Assembly (NCBI RefSeq): GCF_009711975.1
Contig: NZ_VIKW01000036.1
Coordinates: 1-41,657, forward strand
Source: Anabaena sp. UHCC 0204
Lineage (GTDB): Bacteria > Cyanobacteriota > Cyanobacteriia > Cyanobacteriales > Nostocaceae
Direction of reading: 5' to 3'
Length of the DNA stretch: 41,657 nucleotides
The translations under genes and the position numbers were made by a program. The notes under the pieces were generated by a model. That model saw only the letters and a program-made list of their open reading frames with translations, did not search any database and had not been told where the DNA came from. The number at the start of each line of letters is the position of its first letter. Position 1 is the first letter of the stretch. Shown here in pieces: positions 7,473 through 16,070 of the stretch.

Positions 7473-8345
7473 TTAATTAACTCCTGAACTCCTGAACTCC
7501 TGAACTCCTGAACTCCTGACTCCGCCTAGATGATCACCTTTAACATTCCAATTGCGATGGGCTGCTTCTACAAACTGACTGACGCGAATGGGGTCTATTG
7601 GTTGCTGAATTTGACCATGACGTTTGAGAGAACTGGATACAATCACACCATTAGCAGCTTGTAGTAAAGTGCCAATATTTTCCCAACTTGCGCCACTGCC
7701 AATCAAAACAGGAGTGCCAGCCGCCGCCGCACTAGCTAATTCTAAATCTTCTTGGTCTGGTGGACTACCCGTAGCCCAGCCAGATAAAATTACCGCATCG
7801 GCCAAACCTCTTTCAATAGTATCTTTAACAGCAACAGTTAGATTAGGAGAACTTAAAGGACGGGCGTGTTTTACCAAAACATCAGCAAAAATTTTCACAT
7901 CAGATCCTAATTCTCGCCGATACCGCAGTAACTGATGGGCTTCCCCCTCAATTAGTCCTTGGTCAGTTGCCATCACACCTATGAGAACATTGATACGGAC
8001 AAATTGTGCCTTTACGCAACTAGCAATAGCGATCGCACTTCTGCCATCATTCCGTAACACATTTAATCCTACAGGCACAGTGACTAAATTTTGTATGCGT
8101 TGGACAACCACAGTCATGGCACTCACAACTGCGGGATCAACTTGATTTTTGGTAAATGGGGCATCGAAAAAATTCTCTACAATAATCCCATCTACCCCTC
8201 CACTGGCGAGGGCTGTGGCTTCTTGTTCAGCGCGGTCGATCACTGCTTTTAGGCTACCGCCCCAACGGGGTGAGGTAGGAAGGGGTAGCAGATGTACTAC
8301 GCCAATAATTGGTGTTTGGGTGTTAAATAACTGATGTAAGTCCAC
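7473..8345 (-). CDS. btpA: Photosystem I biogenesis protein BtpA
   Basis: The 290-residue protein is recognised by its N-terminal beta/alpha-barrel sequence (TPIIGVVHLLPLPTSPRWGG) and by GGVDGIIVENFFDAPF, hallmarks of the BtpA family. In Synechocystis BtpA is a thylakoid-associated factor needed to accumulate the PsaA/PsaB core of photosystem I; other members of the family have unknown enzymatic roles. The start is GTG at 8345 (MDLHQLFNTQTPI). The last dozen codons (SSGVQEFRSSGVN) are read from an AACTCCTG tandem repeat, so the native C-terminus was probably near GVR and has been extended. It shares strand and probably transcript with the downstream VKOR gene. Confidence 0.9.
   Translation of the reverse strand: MDLHQLFNTQTPIIGVVHLLPLPTSPRWGGSLKAVIDRAEQEATALASGGVDGIIVENFFDAPFTKNQVDPAVVSAMTVVVQRIQNLVTVPVGLNVLRNDGRSAIAIASCVKAQFVRINVLIGVMATDQGLIEGEAHQLLRYRRELGSDVKIFADVLVKHARPLSSPNLTVAVKDTIERGLADAVILSGWATGSPPDQEDLELASAAAAGTPVLIGSGASWENIGTLLQAANGVIVSSSLKRHGQIQQPIDPIRVSQFVEAAHRNWNVKGDHLGGVRSSGVQEFRSSGVN
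7479..7518 (+). repeat. Octamer tandem repeat AACTCCTG x5
   Basis: Five exact copies of AACTCCTG run through the 3' end of btpA. The array supplies the extra C-terminal residues and the stop codon of that gene. Confidence 0.85.
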
Positions 8346-9411
8346 GTCTTTAATTTACTTGGCACAGTCTGGAATGCTTGCCTATCCCCACTCTCCAGAC
8401 AAGGGGGCTTCAAATGGCATCAATAATTAGACAGTGAGAACCAAACAAAAAATGTAGATTCTCTACCAGGTATTACAGTATTCTGTCTTCTTGTACTAAT
8501 ATTAAGTTGCTTTAGGGAACTCTTAACAGAGAAGAAATTGTAATTTTGCTAATTACGTATTCCTAGTCTAAACTAGATATAGTAGAGAACAAGTCCCACA
8601 ATTTTGGGTTTTAGCTGAAAAAGTAGAAGCCTCTTATGTAGGTTGGCGTTAAAAATAGTCGTTGGGGCAGGGAGCAGGGAAAAAAGGGTTTCATTCCTAT
8701 TTACTTTTCTTCACACATTTTGTTTATCTCATATCCACCTTCTTATCTATCCATAAGATAAGTTTTTGAGCCTCTGTTTGCTGCCTCCTCCTCAAGATGG
8801 AAATTAACTTTAAACCTTCCATAAGATATGTTAAGATAAAATCTGATCAGAAGAGGAGTTTGCCACTCACAAGATGCAAGGCAGCTTCCCGTCATTTAAT
8901 TCTAAATGCCGGAGTAGCATTACTGCTTGATAGGCGTAGTCGCGAGCGCGATTTCCCTGAGGGTAGCGGCTTCTCACAACAGACCTCTTGGTCGGCTTCC
9001 CGATGGGTAAATTAACAACGCCCACGCTGCGGTAATATAAAATACCAATAAGCGAATTGTTAAAAAATATTACGAGTGTCAGACTTACCCAAAGACACTT
9101 ACAATTACCCTGGGAAACAAATTAGTAGAAAAATCATAGTATAGACTCCATCAATATAATGATGAGGTCTATGGTTATGTGTTTACTAATTCAAGTTATT
9201 AGTTATATAGATTAAATCTGGTAATTAGTAGCGGGTAGTTGGGTGGGAATTACAGCAGAAGTCAGGAGTAACAGAGTAAAACTCATTTGATACTTGATTT
9301 TTTTGTTGAAGTTTTATACTTCATTGATCTGCAATCTCCTAATATTTGTTGATTTTCGACCCAATAATTGAAAGTTAATGGACAAGAAAAAACAGAAGAT
9401 TTATTGAAAAT
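8346..9411. other. 1.07-kb intergenic region, no convincing gene
   Basis: The divergent gap between btpA and rimO must hold both promoters. A 72-codon ORF at 8797-9015 is judged spurious: its middle reads through repeat-like DNA (GGCGTAGTCGCGAGCGCG) and its composition is Arg/Ser-rich. An imperfect 12-bp hairpin (ATAGACTCCATC at 9141-9152 with GATGAGGTCTAT at 9161-9172) and a short GCAGGGAGCAGGG run near 8667 are present. No tRNA arms or Yfr1-type motif were found. Confidence 0.6.
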
Positions 9412-10767
9412 ATGGGTGAAAAGCCAACGATTGCCATTTCTCACCTGGGCTGCGAGAAAAATCGAATTGATACAGAACATATGCTAGGGCTGCTAGTAAA
9501 CGCAGGCTATGGTGTAGATAGTAACGAAGAATTAGCAGATTACGTAATTGTTAATACCTGTAGTTTTATCGAAGCAGCTAGACAAGAATCAGTAAAAACC
9601 CTAGTAGAACTGGCAGAAGCCAATAAAAAAATCGTGATTACTGGTTGCATGGCGCAACACTTTCAAGAGCAACTATTGGAAGAATTGCCAGAAGCAGTAG
9701 CGGTAGTGGGAACAGGAGATTATCACAAAATTGTTGATGTGATCGAGCGAGTAGAGCAGGGAGAAAGAGTTAAAGAAATTACTGCTGAACCCACATATAT
9801 TGCTGATGAAACCACACCACGTTATCGAACAACAACCGAAGGAGTAGCTTACCTGCGAGTAGCAGAAGGCTGTGATTATCGGTGTGCATTTTGTATTATT
9901 CCCCATTTGCGAGGAAACCAGCGATCGCGTACCATTGAATCAATAGTTGCCGAAGCCCAACAACTGGCAAATCAAGGTGTTAAAGAAATAATTCTTATTT
10001 CCCAAATCACCACCAATTACGGCTTAGATATTTACGGGAAACCAAAACTAGCCGAATTGCTGCGGGCTTTAGGAAAAGTAGATATACCTTGGATTAGGAT
10101 GCACTATGCCTATCCCACCGGATTGACAGCGGATGTGATTGCGGCCATCCAAGAAACTCCTAACTGTTTGCCATATTTGGATTTGCCTCTACAACATTCC
10201 CATCCAGAAATTCTCCGCGCCATGAATCGTCCTTGGCAAGGGCAGATCAATGATGGGATTATGGAACGGATCAAAACTGCACTACCATCAGCAGTGCTAA
10301 GAACCACATTTATAGTTGGTTTTCCGGGAGAGACACAGGAGCATTTTCAGCATTTATTAGAGTTTACTCAACGACATAAATTTGATCATGTTGGTGTCTT
10401 TACCTTCTCACCAGAAGAAGAAACTCCTGCCTACAGTCTCCCCAATCAAATTTCCGCAGAAGTAATGGCCGCACGCCGTGATCAACTGATGGAATTACAA
10501 CAGCCAATTTCCCTCGCCAAAAATCAACAGGAAATCGGCAAAATTGTTGATGTCCTGATTGAGCAAGAAAATCCTGAAAGTGGAGAATTAATCGGTCGTT
10601 CTGGCAGATTTTCTCCCGAAGTTGATGGTCAAGTCTATGTTAAAGGAGAGGCTAGGCTAGGAACCATCGTCAAAGTAGCGATTCAAAACGCCGATGCCTA
10701 TGACCTTTATGGTCAAGTTGTCAATAGTGATAGATTATCTTCCCAACTACTATCTACTGTTGTATAA
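9412..10767 (+). CDS. rimO: Ribosomal protein uS12 methylthiotransferase RimO
   Basis: The 451-residue radical SAM enzyme would attach a methylthio group to the conserved Asp of ribosomal protein S12. The N-terminal MTTase domain has its three cluster cysteines (C14 in HLGCEKN, C50 in VNTC, C79 in TGCM). The radical SAM motif CxxxCxxC is at C154-C158-C161 ([10 protein letters not shown]). [17 protein letters not shown] and [12 protein letters not shown] are typical of the family, and a C-terminal TRAM domain covers roughly residues 375-440. The HLGCEKN opening and length separate it from the tRNA enzyme MiaB. It lies 65 bp upstream of the helicase gene with no obvious terminator, so co-transcription is possible. 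Confidence 0.95.
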   Translation: MGEKPTIAISHLGCEKNRIDTEHMLGLLVNAGYGVDSNEELADYVIVNTCSFIEAARQESVKTLVELAEANKKIVITGCMAQHFQEQLLEELPEAVAVVGTGDYHKIVDVIERVEQGERVKEITAEPTYIADETTPRYRTTTEGVAYLRVAEGCDYRCAFCIIPHLRGNQRSRTIESIVAEAQQLANQGVKEIILISQITTNYGLDIYGKPKLAELLRALGKVDIPWIRMHYAYPTGLTADVIAAIQETPNCLPYLDLPLQHSHPEILRAMNRPWQGQINDGIMERIKTALPSAVLRTTFIVGFPGETQEHFQHLLEFTQRHKFDHVGVFTFSPEEETPAYSLPNQISAEVMAARRDQLMELQQPISLAKNQQEIGKIVDVLIEQENPESGELIGRSGRFSPEVDGQVYVKGEARLGTIVKVAIQNADAYDLYGQVVNSDRLSSQLLSTVV

Positions 10768-10832
10768 GACTTAATTTACAAATAAGTATCGGTTTACAAG
10801 TCCAAAATTCACAATAAAATCTAGGAGCGTTA

Positions 10833-12389
10833 ATGAATTTATCATTTCAAGAATTAGGCATTTCCCAAGAACGTGCTGAACTGTTAGAAAACATGGGTTT
10901 TACAGCACCTACTAATATCCAAACCCAGGCAATCCCTCAACTATTAAATGGTCGGGATGTAGTCGGTCAATCACAAACAGGAACAGGTAAAACCGCAGCT
11001 TTTTCTCTACCGATTTTAGAACGGTTAGATGAAAACTTAAAAGCTGTACAAGCAATAGTTTTAACCCCAACCCGTGAGTTAGCAATTCAAGTTCATGCGG
11101 CTGTTTCCCAATTTATTGGTAACAGTTACTTAAAAGCTGCGGCTATTTATGGTGGTCAATCAATTGACCGCCAAATTATGCAACTCAGACGTGGGGCGCA
11201 AATCGTCGTTGGTACACCAGGACGGGTAATAGACTTACTAGATCGTGGTAACTTGAAATTGGATCAAGTGAAATGGTTTGTCTTAGATGAAGCTGATGAA
11301 ATGTTGAGCATGGGCTTCATTGATGATGTGGAAAGAATTCTTTCCCAAGCGCCTAACGAACGCCAAACAGCATTATTTTCAGCGACAATGCCACCATCAA
11401 TTCGGATGTTGGTAAATAAATTTTTGAACTCACCAGTCACAGTTACTGTTGAACAACCTAAAGCCGCACCGAATAAAATCAATCAAGTCGCTTACATGAT
11501 TCCTCGTCATTGGACAAAAGCTAAAGCTTTACAGCCAATCTTGGAAATGGAAGATCCAGAAACAGCTTTAATCTTTGTTCGTACCCGTCGCACAGCCGCA
11601 GAATTAACTAGTCAATTACAATCTGCTGGTCATAGTGTGGATGAATATCATGGTGACTTGTCCCAACAAGCACGGGAACGCTTATTAATTCGTTTCCGTA
11701 ACCGTCAAGTTCGTTGGGTAGTAGCAACTGATATTGCTGCTAGAGGTTTAGACGTTGATCAACTTTCTCATGTCATCAACTTTGATTTACCCGATAGCGT
11801 GGAAACCTATGTTCACCGGATTGGGAGAACTGGTCGGGCTGGAAAAGAAGGAACGGCAATTTCTTTAGTTCAAGCATTTGAGCGCCGTAAACAACAAGCG
11901 TTTGAACGCCATAACCGCCAAACTTGGCAAATTCTATCTATTCCTACCAAGGCACAGATTGAAGCCCAACATATCCAGAAATTGAAAGGACAAGTAGCTG
12001 AAGCCTTAACTGGTGAACGGTTAGCTTCCTTCTTGCCTATTATCAGCGAAATGATTGAGCAATACGACGCTCATGCGATCGCTGCTGCTGCTTTACAAAT
12101 CGCCTACGATCAAACTCGCCCCGCTTGGTTATTATCAGGAGTGGATCTTCCTGTTGACGAAAGCCCAACACCCAAACCCAGAATTAACAAACGCCGTGAT
12201 TCCGGTGATGGTGGAGAACGGGAACGTGGTTCAGGTGGCGGTGGTCGCGGCCGTTCTTCTTGGTCAAAAGAAGGTAAAGGCAACGATGAAAGACGTGGTA
12301 GTGCTAAACCTAAGTTAAGAACAAGCCACCGTGAATCTTCTCCTAGTCCTAGCAATCAAAAGTTAGGTTCACCTACGGGTAGAGAATAG
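10833..12389 (+). CDS. DEAD-box ATP-dependent RNA helicase
   Basis: All core motifs are present in this 518-residue protein: Q motif (FTAPTNIQTQAIP), motif I SQTGTGKT at 47-54, PTRELAIQ, TPGR, DEAD at 152-155, SAT at 183-185, ARGLDV and HRIGRTGR at 328-335. The C-terminal 90 residues are basic, Gly/Arg/Ser-rich and disordered (GERERGSGGGGRGRSSW), a common RNA-binding tail. It would unwind structured RNA in the cytosol. The cold- and redox-induced helicase CrhR and the related CrhC-type proteins are the cyanobacterial comparisons, but I cannot assign one. A strong ribosome site (AGGAG, about 10822-10827) precedes ATG 10833. Confidence 0.93.
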   Translation: MNLSFQELGISQERAELLENMGFTAPTNIQTQAIPQLLNGRDVVGQSQTGTGKTAAFSLPILERLDENLKAVQAIVLTPTRELAIQVHAAVSQFIGNSYLKAAAIYGGQSIDRQIMQLRRGAQIVVGTPGRVIDLLDRGNLKLDQVKWFVLDEADEMLSMGFIDDVERILSQAPNERQTALFSATMPPSIRMLVNKFLNSPVTVTVEQPKAAPNKINQVAYMIPRHWTKAKALQPILEMEDPETALIFVRTRRTAAELTSQLQSAGHSVDEYHGDLSQQARERLLIRFRNRQVRWVVATDIAARGLDVDQLSHVINFDLPDSVETYVHRIGRTGRAGKEGTAISLVQAFERRKQQAFERHNRQTWQILSIPTKAQIEAQHIQKLKGQVAEALTGERLASFLPIISEMIEQYDAHAIAAAALQIAYDQTRPAWLLSGVDLPVDESPTPKPRINKRRDSGDGGERERGSGGGGRGRSSWSKEGKGNDERRGSAKPKLRTSHRESSPSPSNQKLGSPTGRE

Positions 12390-12393
12390 TTAG

Positions 12394-12421
12394 CAGGTGA
12401 CAGGTGACAGGTGACAGGTGA
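12394..12421 (+). repeat. STRR heptamer array (CAGGTGA x4)
   Basis: Four exact tandem copies of CAGGTGA begin just after the helicase stop codon. The 150 bp beyond contain a HIP1 site and no gene. Confidence 0.85.
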
Positions 12422-12570
12422 CAGAGGAAATGGAAAATTCTTCTTCTGTGTACGAACGAACACTATTACCTATCACCTTCTTCACTGTTTTATATGAGCA
12501 AGGATAAAATGGATCAAGTTGTCTTAAATGCGATCGCTTGATAAAGGCATCACTTCCTTGCCATACAGCA

Positions 12571-15108
12571 TTACAACCAATTACCTATCAATACAAAAGC
12601 TGACCAATAATAAGGATGTTGAAACTTATTATTATTTAAAACCGCTAATTGAGCGCGACGTAAAGCTTCCGCTTTAGTAAGTTTACTATTAGCTAATTCC
12701 TGATATAATTGATTCATCAGTAAAGATGTTGCTTCATCATCCACAGACCAAAGACTAGCAATGGTACTCCTCGCTCCAGCTTTAACCGCTATTCCAGCTA
12801 AACCTAAAGCCGCTTTTTCATCTCCATTTGCAGTTTGACAAGCACTTAAAACTAATAATTCAATAGGACGAATTTGTTTAGTATCAGAACTTAGTAAATT
12901 CTTTAACTGATCAATATTTAAGACATTATCCCAAGTTAAAATAAATGTTTCCTCCACATTAGAGCTAAATTGACCATGAGTAGCTAAATGGACAATTTGA
13001 GCAGGATATTGTTTAATTTTATTTTCTACATTAAAATTGGTAAAAGATTCATTTTTTAAGAAAATTCCCGTAGGAAATTTAGCTTTAATCTGTTCTAATT
13101 CTACTAATACATTAGGTAATGCCACAAAATTACTACGAGTTTCACTTACTCCTCCTGCTAATAATTGAACCTGCTCTCGTGGCAAAGGTTTGATATCAAC
13201 AAGCTGTAAACTAGGAGCAAGAGCAACACTATATTTTTCAATTAAATATTGTTTACCATCATAAAGAGCAGCTAAGGGAATATTTCTTAATACTCCGTCA
13301 GCAATAAAGACTAAATTGCTAATCTTACTAGTTTCTAGTTTAGTAGCTAATTCTTTGTTAATTAACCAACTGTAAATTTGCTGGGATAATCTTAATCTTT
13401 CTTTGCGTGAACCTGTGTGAATATTAGTTAATTCGCGTTTTAAACCCTTAACACTTTTTTCTACATTCTCTTCAGATATAGATTGTGAATAGTGTTGTAG
13501 AGGTTTGTTAGGTAAAGCTACAATTAATTCTAATCTATCTTTTAAAATCAGAGTATAAAAAACAGCAGTTGTCGGATCATTAAGTTCATCTATTTCTACG
13601 GATTTACTATTTAAACAAGCATTGCGGAAGTAATTATCTAATTCTGCTAATTGTAGATCTTCAATAACTTTTCTCGCGTCTTTTAGCTCCTCTTGACTGG
13701 GTTTTTCTTTTAACAATAATCCTGCTAATTCTCGATAAACTGGTTCAACATCTTCTCGAAAAGAAAATTGTAAATCTGAACTAATAGCCACTAAATCAGT
13801 TCTGATATTTTTTAAAGTTTCTACAGTTTGTTTATAAGCAGATATAGCATCTTTTTTATTTCCTTGGGCTGCTAATATTCTCCCTAATTGCCATTGCCAT
13901 TTATAATTAATATCTGGTGCTTTGATTCTTTGAGCAATTAAAACAGCTTTTTCTGTTAATTTTTGTGCTTCTGCATAACGTTGATTTTTTTCATAGACAT
14001 TTCCTAAAACCCCTAAAGTATAACTTTCAGCGCGATTATCTGCTAATGATTTTGCTAATTTTAATGCTATTGCTAATTCATTAACAATCAAATTTTGATA
14101 ACTTTTTGCTATTTTTTCATTGTTCAGAATAGTTTTAGCGAAAGTAATCCGAGCATAAACTCCACTACGACTAGCAGGTAATTTAGTTAACGTATCTTGT
14201 ATTTTAGGAATTAATACTTGAATTTCGGCGATTTTTTGATCTGATAGCAACAACTCTATTTGATTCAAATAGCCTTGAATAAGTAAATCTGAAGTTGGTG
14301 ATTTTTCAATAGCTTGTTGATAATAATTAATAGCTTGCTCAGAATTTAATTTTAATCTATGGGTTTTACCTAGACTAATTAGAACTTCAGTAATAGTAGA
14401 GTTAGATGATAGTTTTTCAGCAATAGTTAAACTTTGATTCAAGACATTTAGAGAATCGTCTAATTTTCTTACTCCTCGTAAAACATCACCTAAAGTTAAG
14501 AGTGCTTTAGCTTTGAGTAAAGTATCCGGTTGTTTATCTAAAATTAATTGCGTTGTCGTCAGACTTTTAACAGCTTGATTATATAAACCCAAGCCTTGTA
14601 AAGATTGAGCTTCATTAATTTTAGTTCTAATTAATGCGTTACTATCTCCTGATTTTTCATAAATATCAATTACCTGTTTCCAAGTATCTAAAGATTTTTG
14701 AATTTCCCCAATAGATAACTGAATTTGTCCTTGTACTTCTAGAGTTTTGGCAAATAATTCTTGACGTTTTTTATCGTCTGTTATTTTGGGTAAATATTTG
14801 ATACTTTCTGATACGGCTTGTTTAGCTTCTTGAGGGTTTCCCATTTTTTGATAAACTAAAGCTAAATTACGCCAAGTTATGATTTGTCCAATAAAATTAT
14901 CTTGTTTTTGATAATTATTAATATCATCTTTTAAAATAGTAATAGCTGGTTGAAATTCTCCATTTTCATATAATCTCTGAGCTTGATTTTTTAAAGATAG
15001 GGAATTTTCAGAACTAACCTGAATATTACTAATATTAGCAAAAACAGGAGCAGTGAAAACACAGTTTAATGATAATAAACTCAAAACCAATAAATTGCGA
15101 TTTAACAT
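12571..15108 (-). CDS. Exported TPR-CHAT domain protein
   Basis: This 845-residue protein starts with a signal peptide (MLNRNLLVLSLLSLNCVFTAP, cleavage near VFA). Tetratricopeptide-like helical repeats fill residues 35-440 (for example SLKNQAQRLYENGEFQPAITIL and ALLTLGDVLRGVRKLDDSL). The C-terminal third is a CHAT caspase-like domain with the catalytic pair apparent: H711 in HLATHGQ and C757 in LSACQTANG, followed by GLAGIAVKAGARSTIASLW. CHAT domains are cysteine proteases related to separase and caspases; cyanobacteria carry many TPR-CHAT proteins, often near haemagglutinin-type exoproteins such as the one at 16071-19952. The substrate is unknown. Its start is 37 bp from the divergent Rpn-like gene. 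Confidence 0.88.
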   Translation of the reverse strand: MLNRNLLVLSLLSLNCVFTAPVFANISNIQVSSENSLSLKNQAQRLYENGEFQPAITILKDDINNYQKQDNFIGQIITWRNLALVYQKMGNPQEAKQAVSESIKYLPKITDDKKRQELFAKTLEVQGQIQLSIGEIQKSLDTWKQVIDIYEKSGDSNALIRTKINEAQSLQGLGLYNQAVKSLTTTQLILDKQPDTLLKAKALLTLGDVLRGVRKLDDSLNVLNQSLTIAEKLSSNSTITEVLISLGKTHRLKLNSEQAINYYQQAIEKSPTSDLLIQGYLNQIELLLSDQKIAEIQVLIPKIQDTLTKLPASRSGVYARITFAKTILNNEKIAKSYQNLIVNELAIALKLAKSLADNRAESYTLGVLGNVYEKNQRYAEAQKLTEKAVLIAQRIKAPDINYKWQWQLGRILAAQGNKKDAISAYKQTVETLKNIRTDLVAISSDLQFSFREDVEPVYRELAGLLLKEKPSQEELKDARKVIEDLQLAELDNYFRNACLNSKSVEIDELNDPTTAVFYTLILKDRLELIVALPNKPLQHYSQSISEENVEKSVKGLKRELTNIHTGSRKERLRLSQQIYSWLINKELATKLETSKISNLVFIADGVLRNIPLAALYDGKQYLIEKYSVALAPSLQLVDIKPLPREQVQLLAGGVSETRSNFVALPNVLVELEQIKAKFPTGIFLKNESFTNFNVENKIKQYPAQIVHLATHGQFSSNVEETFILTWDNVLNIDQLKNLLSSDTKQIRPIELLVLSACQTANGDEKAALGLAGIAVKAGARSTIASLWSVDDEATSLLMNQLYQELANSKLTKAEALRRAQLAVLNNNKFQHPYYWSAFVLIGNWL

Positions 15109-15125
15109 AATGATATCTTACTCAC

Positions 15126-15131
15126 TATAAT
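15126..15131 (+). promoter_or_regulatory. Putative -10 box in the 37-bp divergent gap
   Basis: TATAAT lies 14 bp before ATG 15146, so the plus-strand transcript would have a leader of only about 7-8 nt. The whole gap between the two divergent start codons is 37 bp, so promoters of the CHAT and Rpn-like genes must overlap each other or the coding sequences. Confidence 0.4.
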
Positions 15132-15145
15132 GTTAAAATAGGTTC

Positions 15146-16021
15146 ATGACTCGACAACAACACGACCAATTTGCAAAACAATATTTAGAGGAACTGTTGT
15201 CACCGTTGGGAACAGTAGAAGTCAGTCGGGAAGTGACTGATGAAGTTCGTCAGGTGGATATTTTCTTTTCTCCTATTCCATCACCCAAAGTTGATCCACA
15301 ATCTTTAGGATTACTAGGTAGAATAGCACAAAGTACCGCTTTATTAGAACCTTTTCGTAACCAACCGAGTAAAACGGAGGTACGTAACTGTATCATAAAA
15401 TTGTTTTCTGTTTATGGCGATTTTCAACGGAAAGCTAAACGAGAAAATACTTCTTTAGCAGAAACTAATTTACCACGTTTGTGGGTTTTAGCTCCCTCTG
15501 CTTCTCCTGGTTTAATAGAGAGTTTTGGAGGTAAACTAGATTTAGATAATTGGCTACCAGGAGTATTTTTTCTCCCGGACGCTTTCAAAACGGCAATAGT
15601 AGCAATTAACCAGTTACCTGTCACTGGTGAAACACTGTTGTGTAGGTTGTTAGGACGGGATAAGGTTCAAGAGGAAGCAGTAAAAGAATTACTTGCACTA
15701 CCACAGGAAAACCCATTACGTCATAATATTTTAGAACTGGTTTTTAGTTGGCGTGTGAGTTTACAAACTCAAGACATATTAACAGAAGATGACCAGGAGT
15801 TAATTATGAAGTTGACAGCAGCTTATCAAGAAGCAAGGGCTGAGGCTGTACAAGAAGGACAGCGTGTGGTTTTGGAAAGTTTATTAAAGGTCAGATTTGG
15901 TAATTTGGATGATGAATTATCTACGATTATCAATAATTTGCTAAATTTTCCACCGGAAGAATATACTCGTTTGTGTTTACAATTATCCCGTGAGGAATTG
16001 TTAGCGAGATTTAACAATTAA
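15146..16021 (+). CDS. Rpn/PD-(D/E)XK-like protein with DUF4351 C-terminus
   Basis: The 291-residue protein opens with MTRQQHDQFAKQYLEELLSP and EVRQVDIFFSP, the cyanobacterial version of the Rpn (recombination-promoting nuclease/transposase-31-like) family. The C-terminal 60 residues (ESLLKVRFGNLDDELSTIINNLL, then EEYTRLCLQLSREELLARF) look like a DUF4351 module. These proteins are abundant and variable in cyanobacteria and are usually linked to mobile DNA; nuclease activity is shown only for some relatives. A complete set of catalytic PD-(D/E)XK residues is not obvious to me. It stands alone between the CHAT gene and the large exoprotein gene, ending 50 bp from the latter's stop. Confidence 0.7.
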   Translation: MTRQQHDQFAKQYLEELLSPLGTVEVSREVTDEVRQVDIFFSPIPSPKVDPQSLGLLGRIAQSTALLEPFRNQPSKTEVRNCIIKLFSVYGDFQRKAKRENTSLAETNLPRLWVLAPSASPGLIESFGGKLDLDNWLPGVFFLPDAFKTAIVAINQLPVTGETLLCRLLGRDKVQEEAVKELLALPQENPLRHNILELVFSWRVSLQTQDILTEDDQELIMKLTAAYQEARAEAVQEGQRVVLESLLKVRFGNLDDELSTIINNLLNFPPEEYTRLCLQLSREELLARFNN

Positions 16022-16031
16022 TTTTAGCCGT

Positions 16032-16062
16032 AGGTTGGGTTGAATAAAATAAAACCCAACCT
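16032..16062. terminator. Bidirectional hairpin between convergent genes
   Basis: AGGTTGGGTT (16032-16041) pairs perfectly with AACCCAACCT (16053-16062) around an 11-nt loop; TTTAATTT follows on the plus side. It lies between two convergent stop codons. The sequence also matches the GTAGGTTGGGTT-type palindromes common in cyanobacteria. Confidence 0.65.
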
Positions 16063-16070
16063 TTAATTTA

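Noticed and set aside
7384-7518. CRISPR-like spaced repeats
   Set aside because: The units are direct heptamer and octamer tandems without spacers. No CRISPR array or cas gene is present in the window.
8797-9015. 72-codon ORF between btpA and rimO
   Set aside because: Half of it reads through repeat-like DNA (GGCGTAGTCGCGAGCGCG), the composition is Arg/Ser-rich, and there is no ribosome site.
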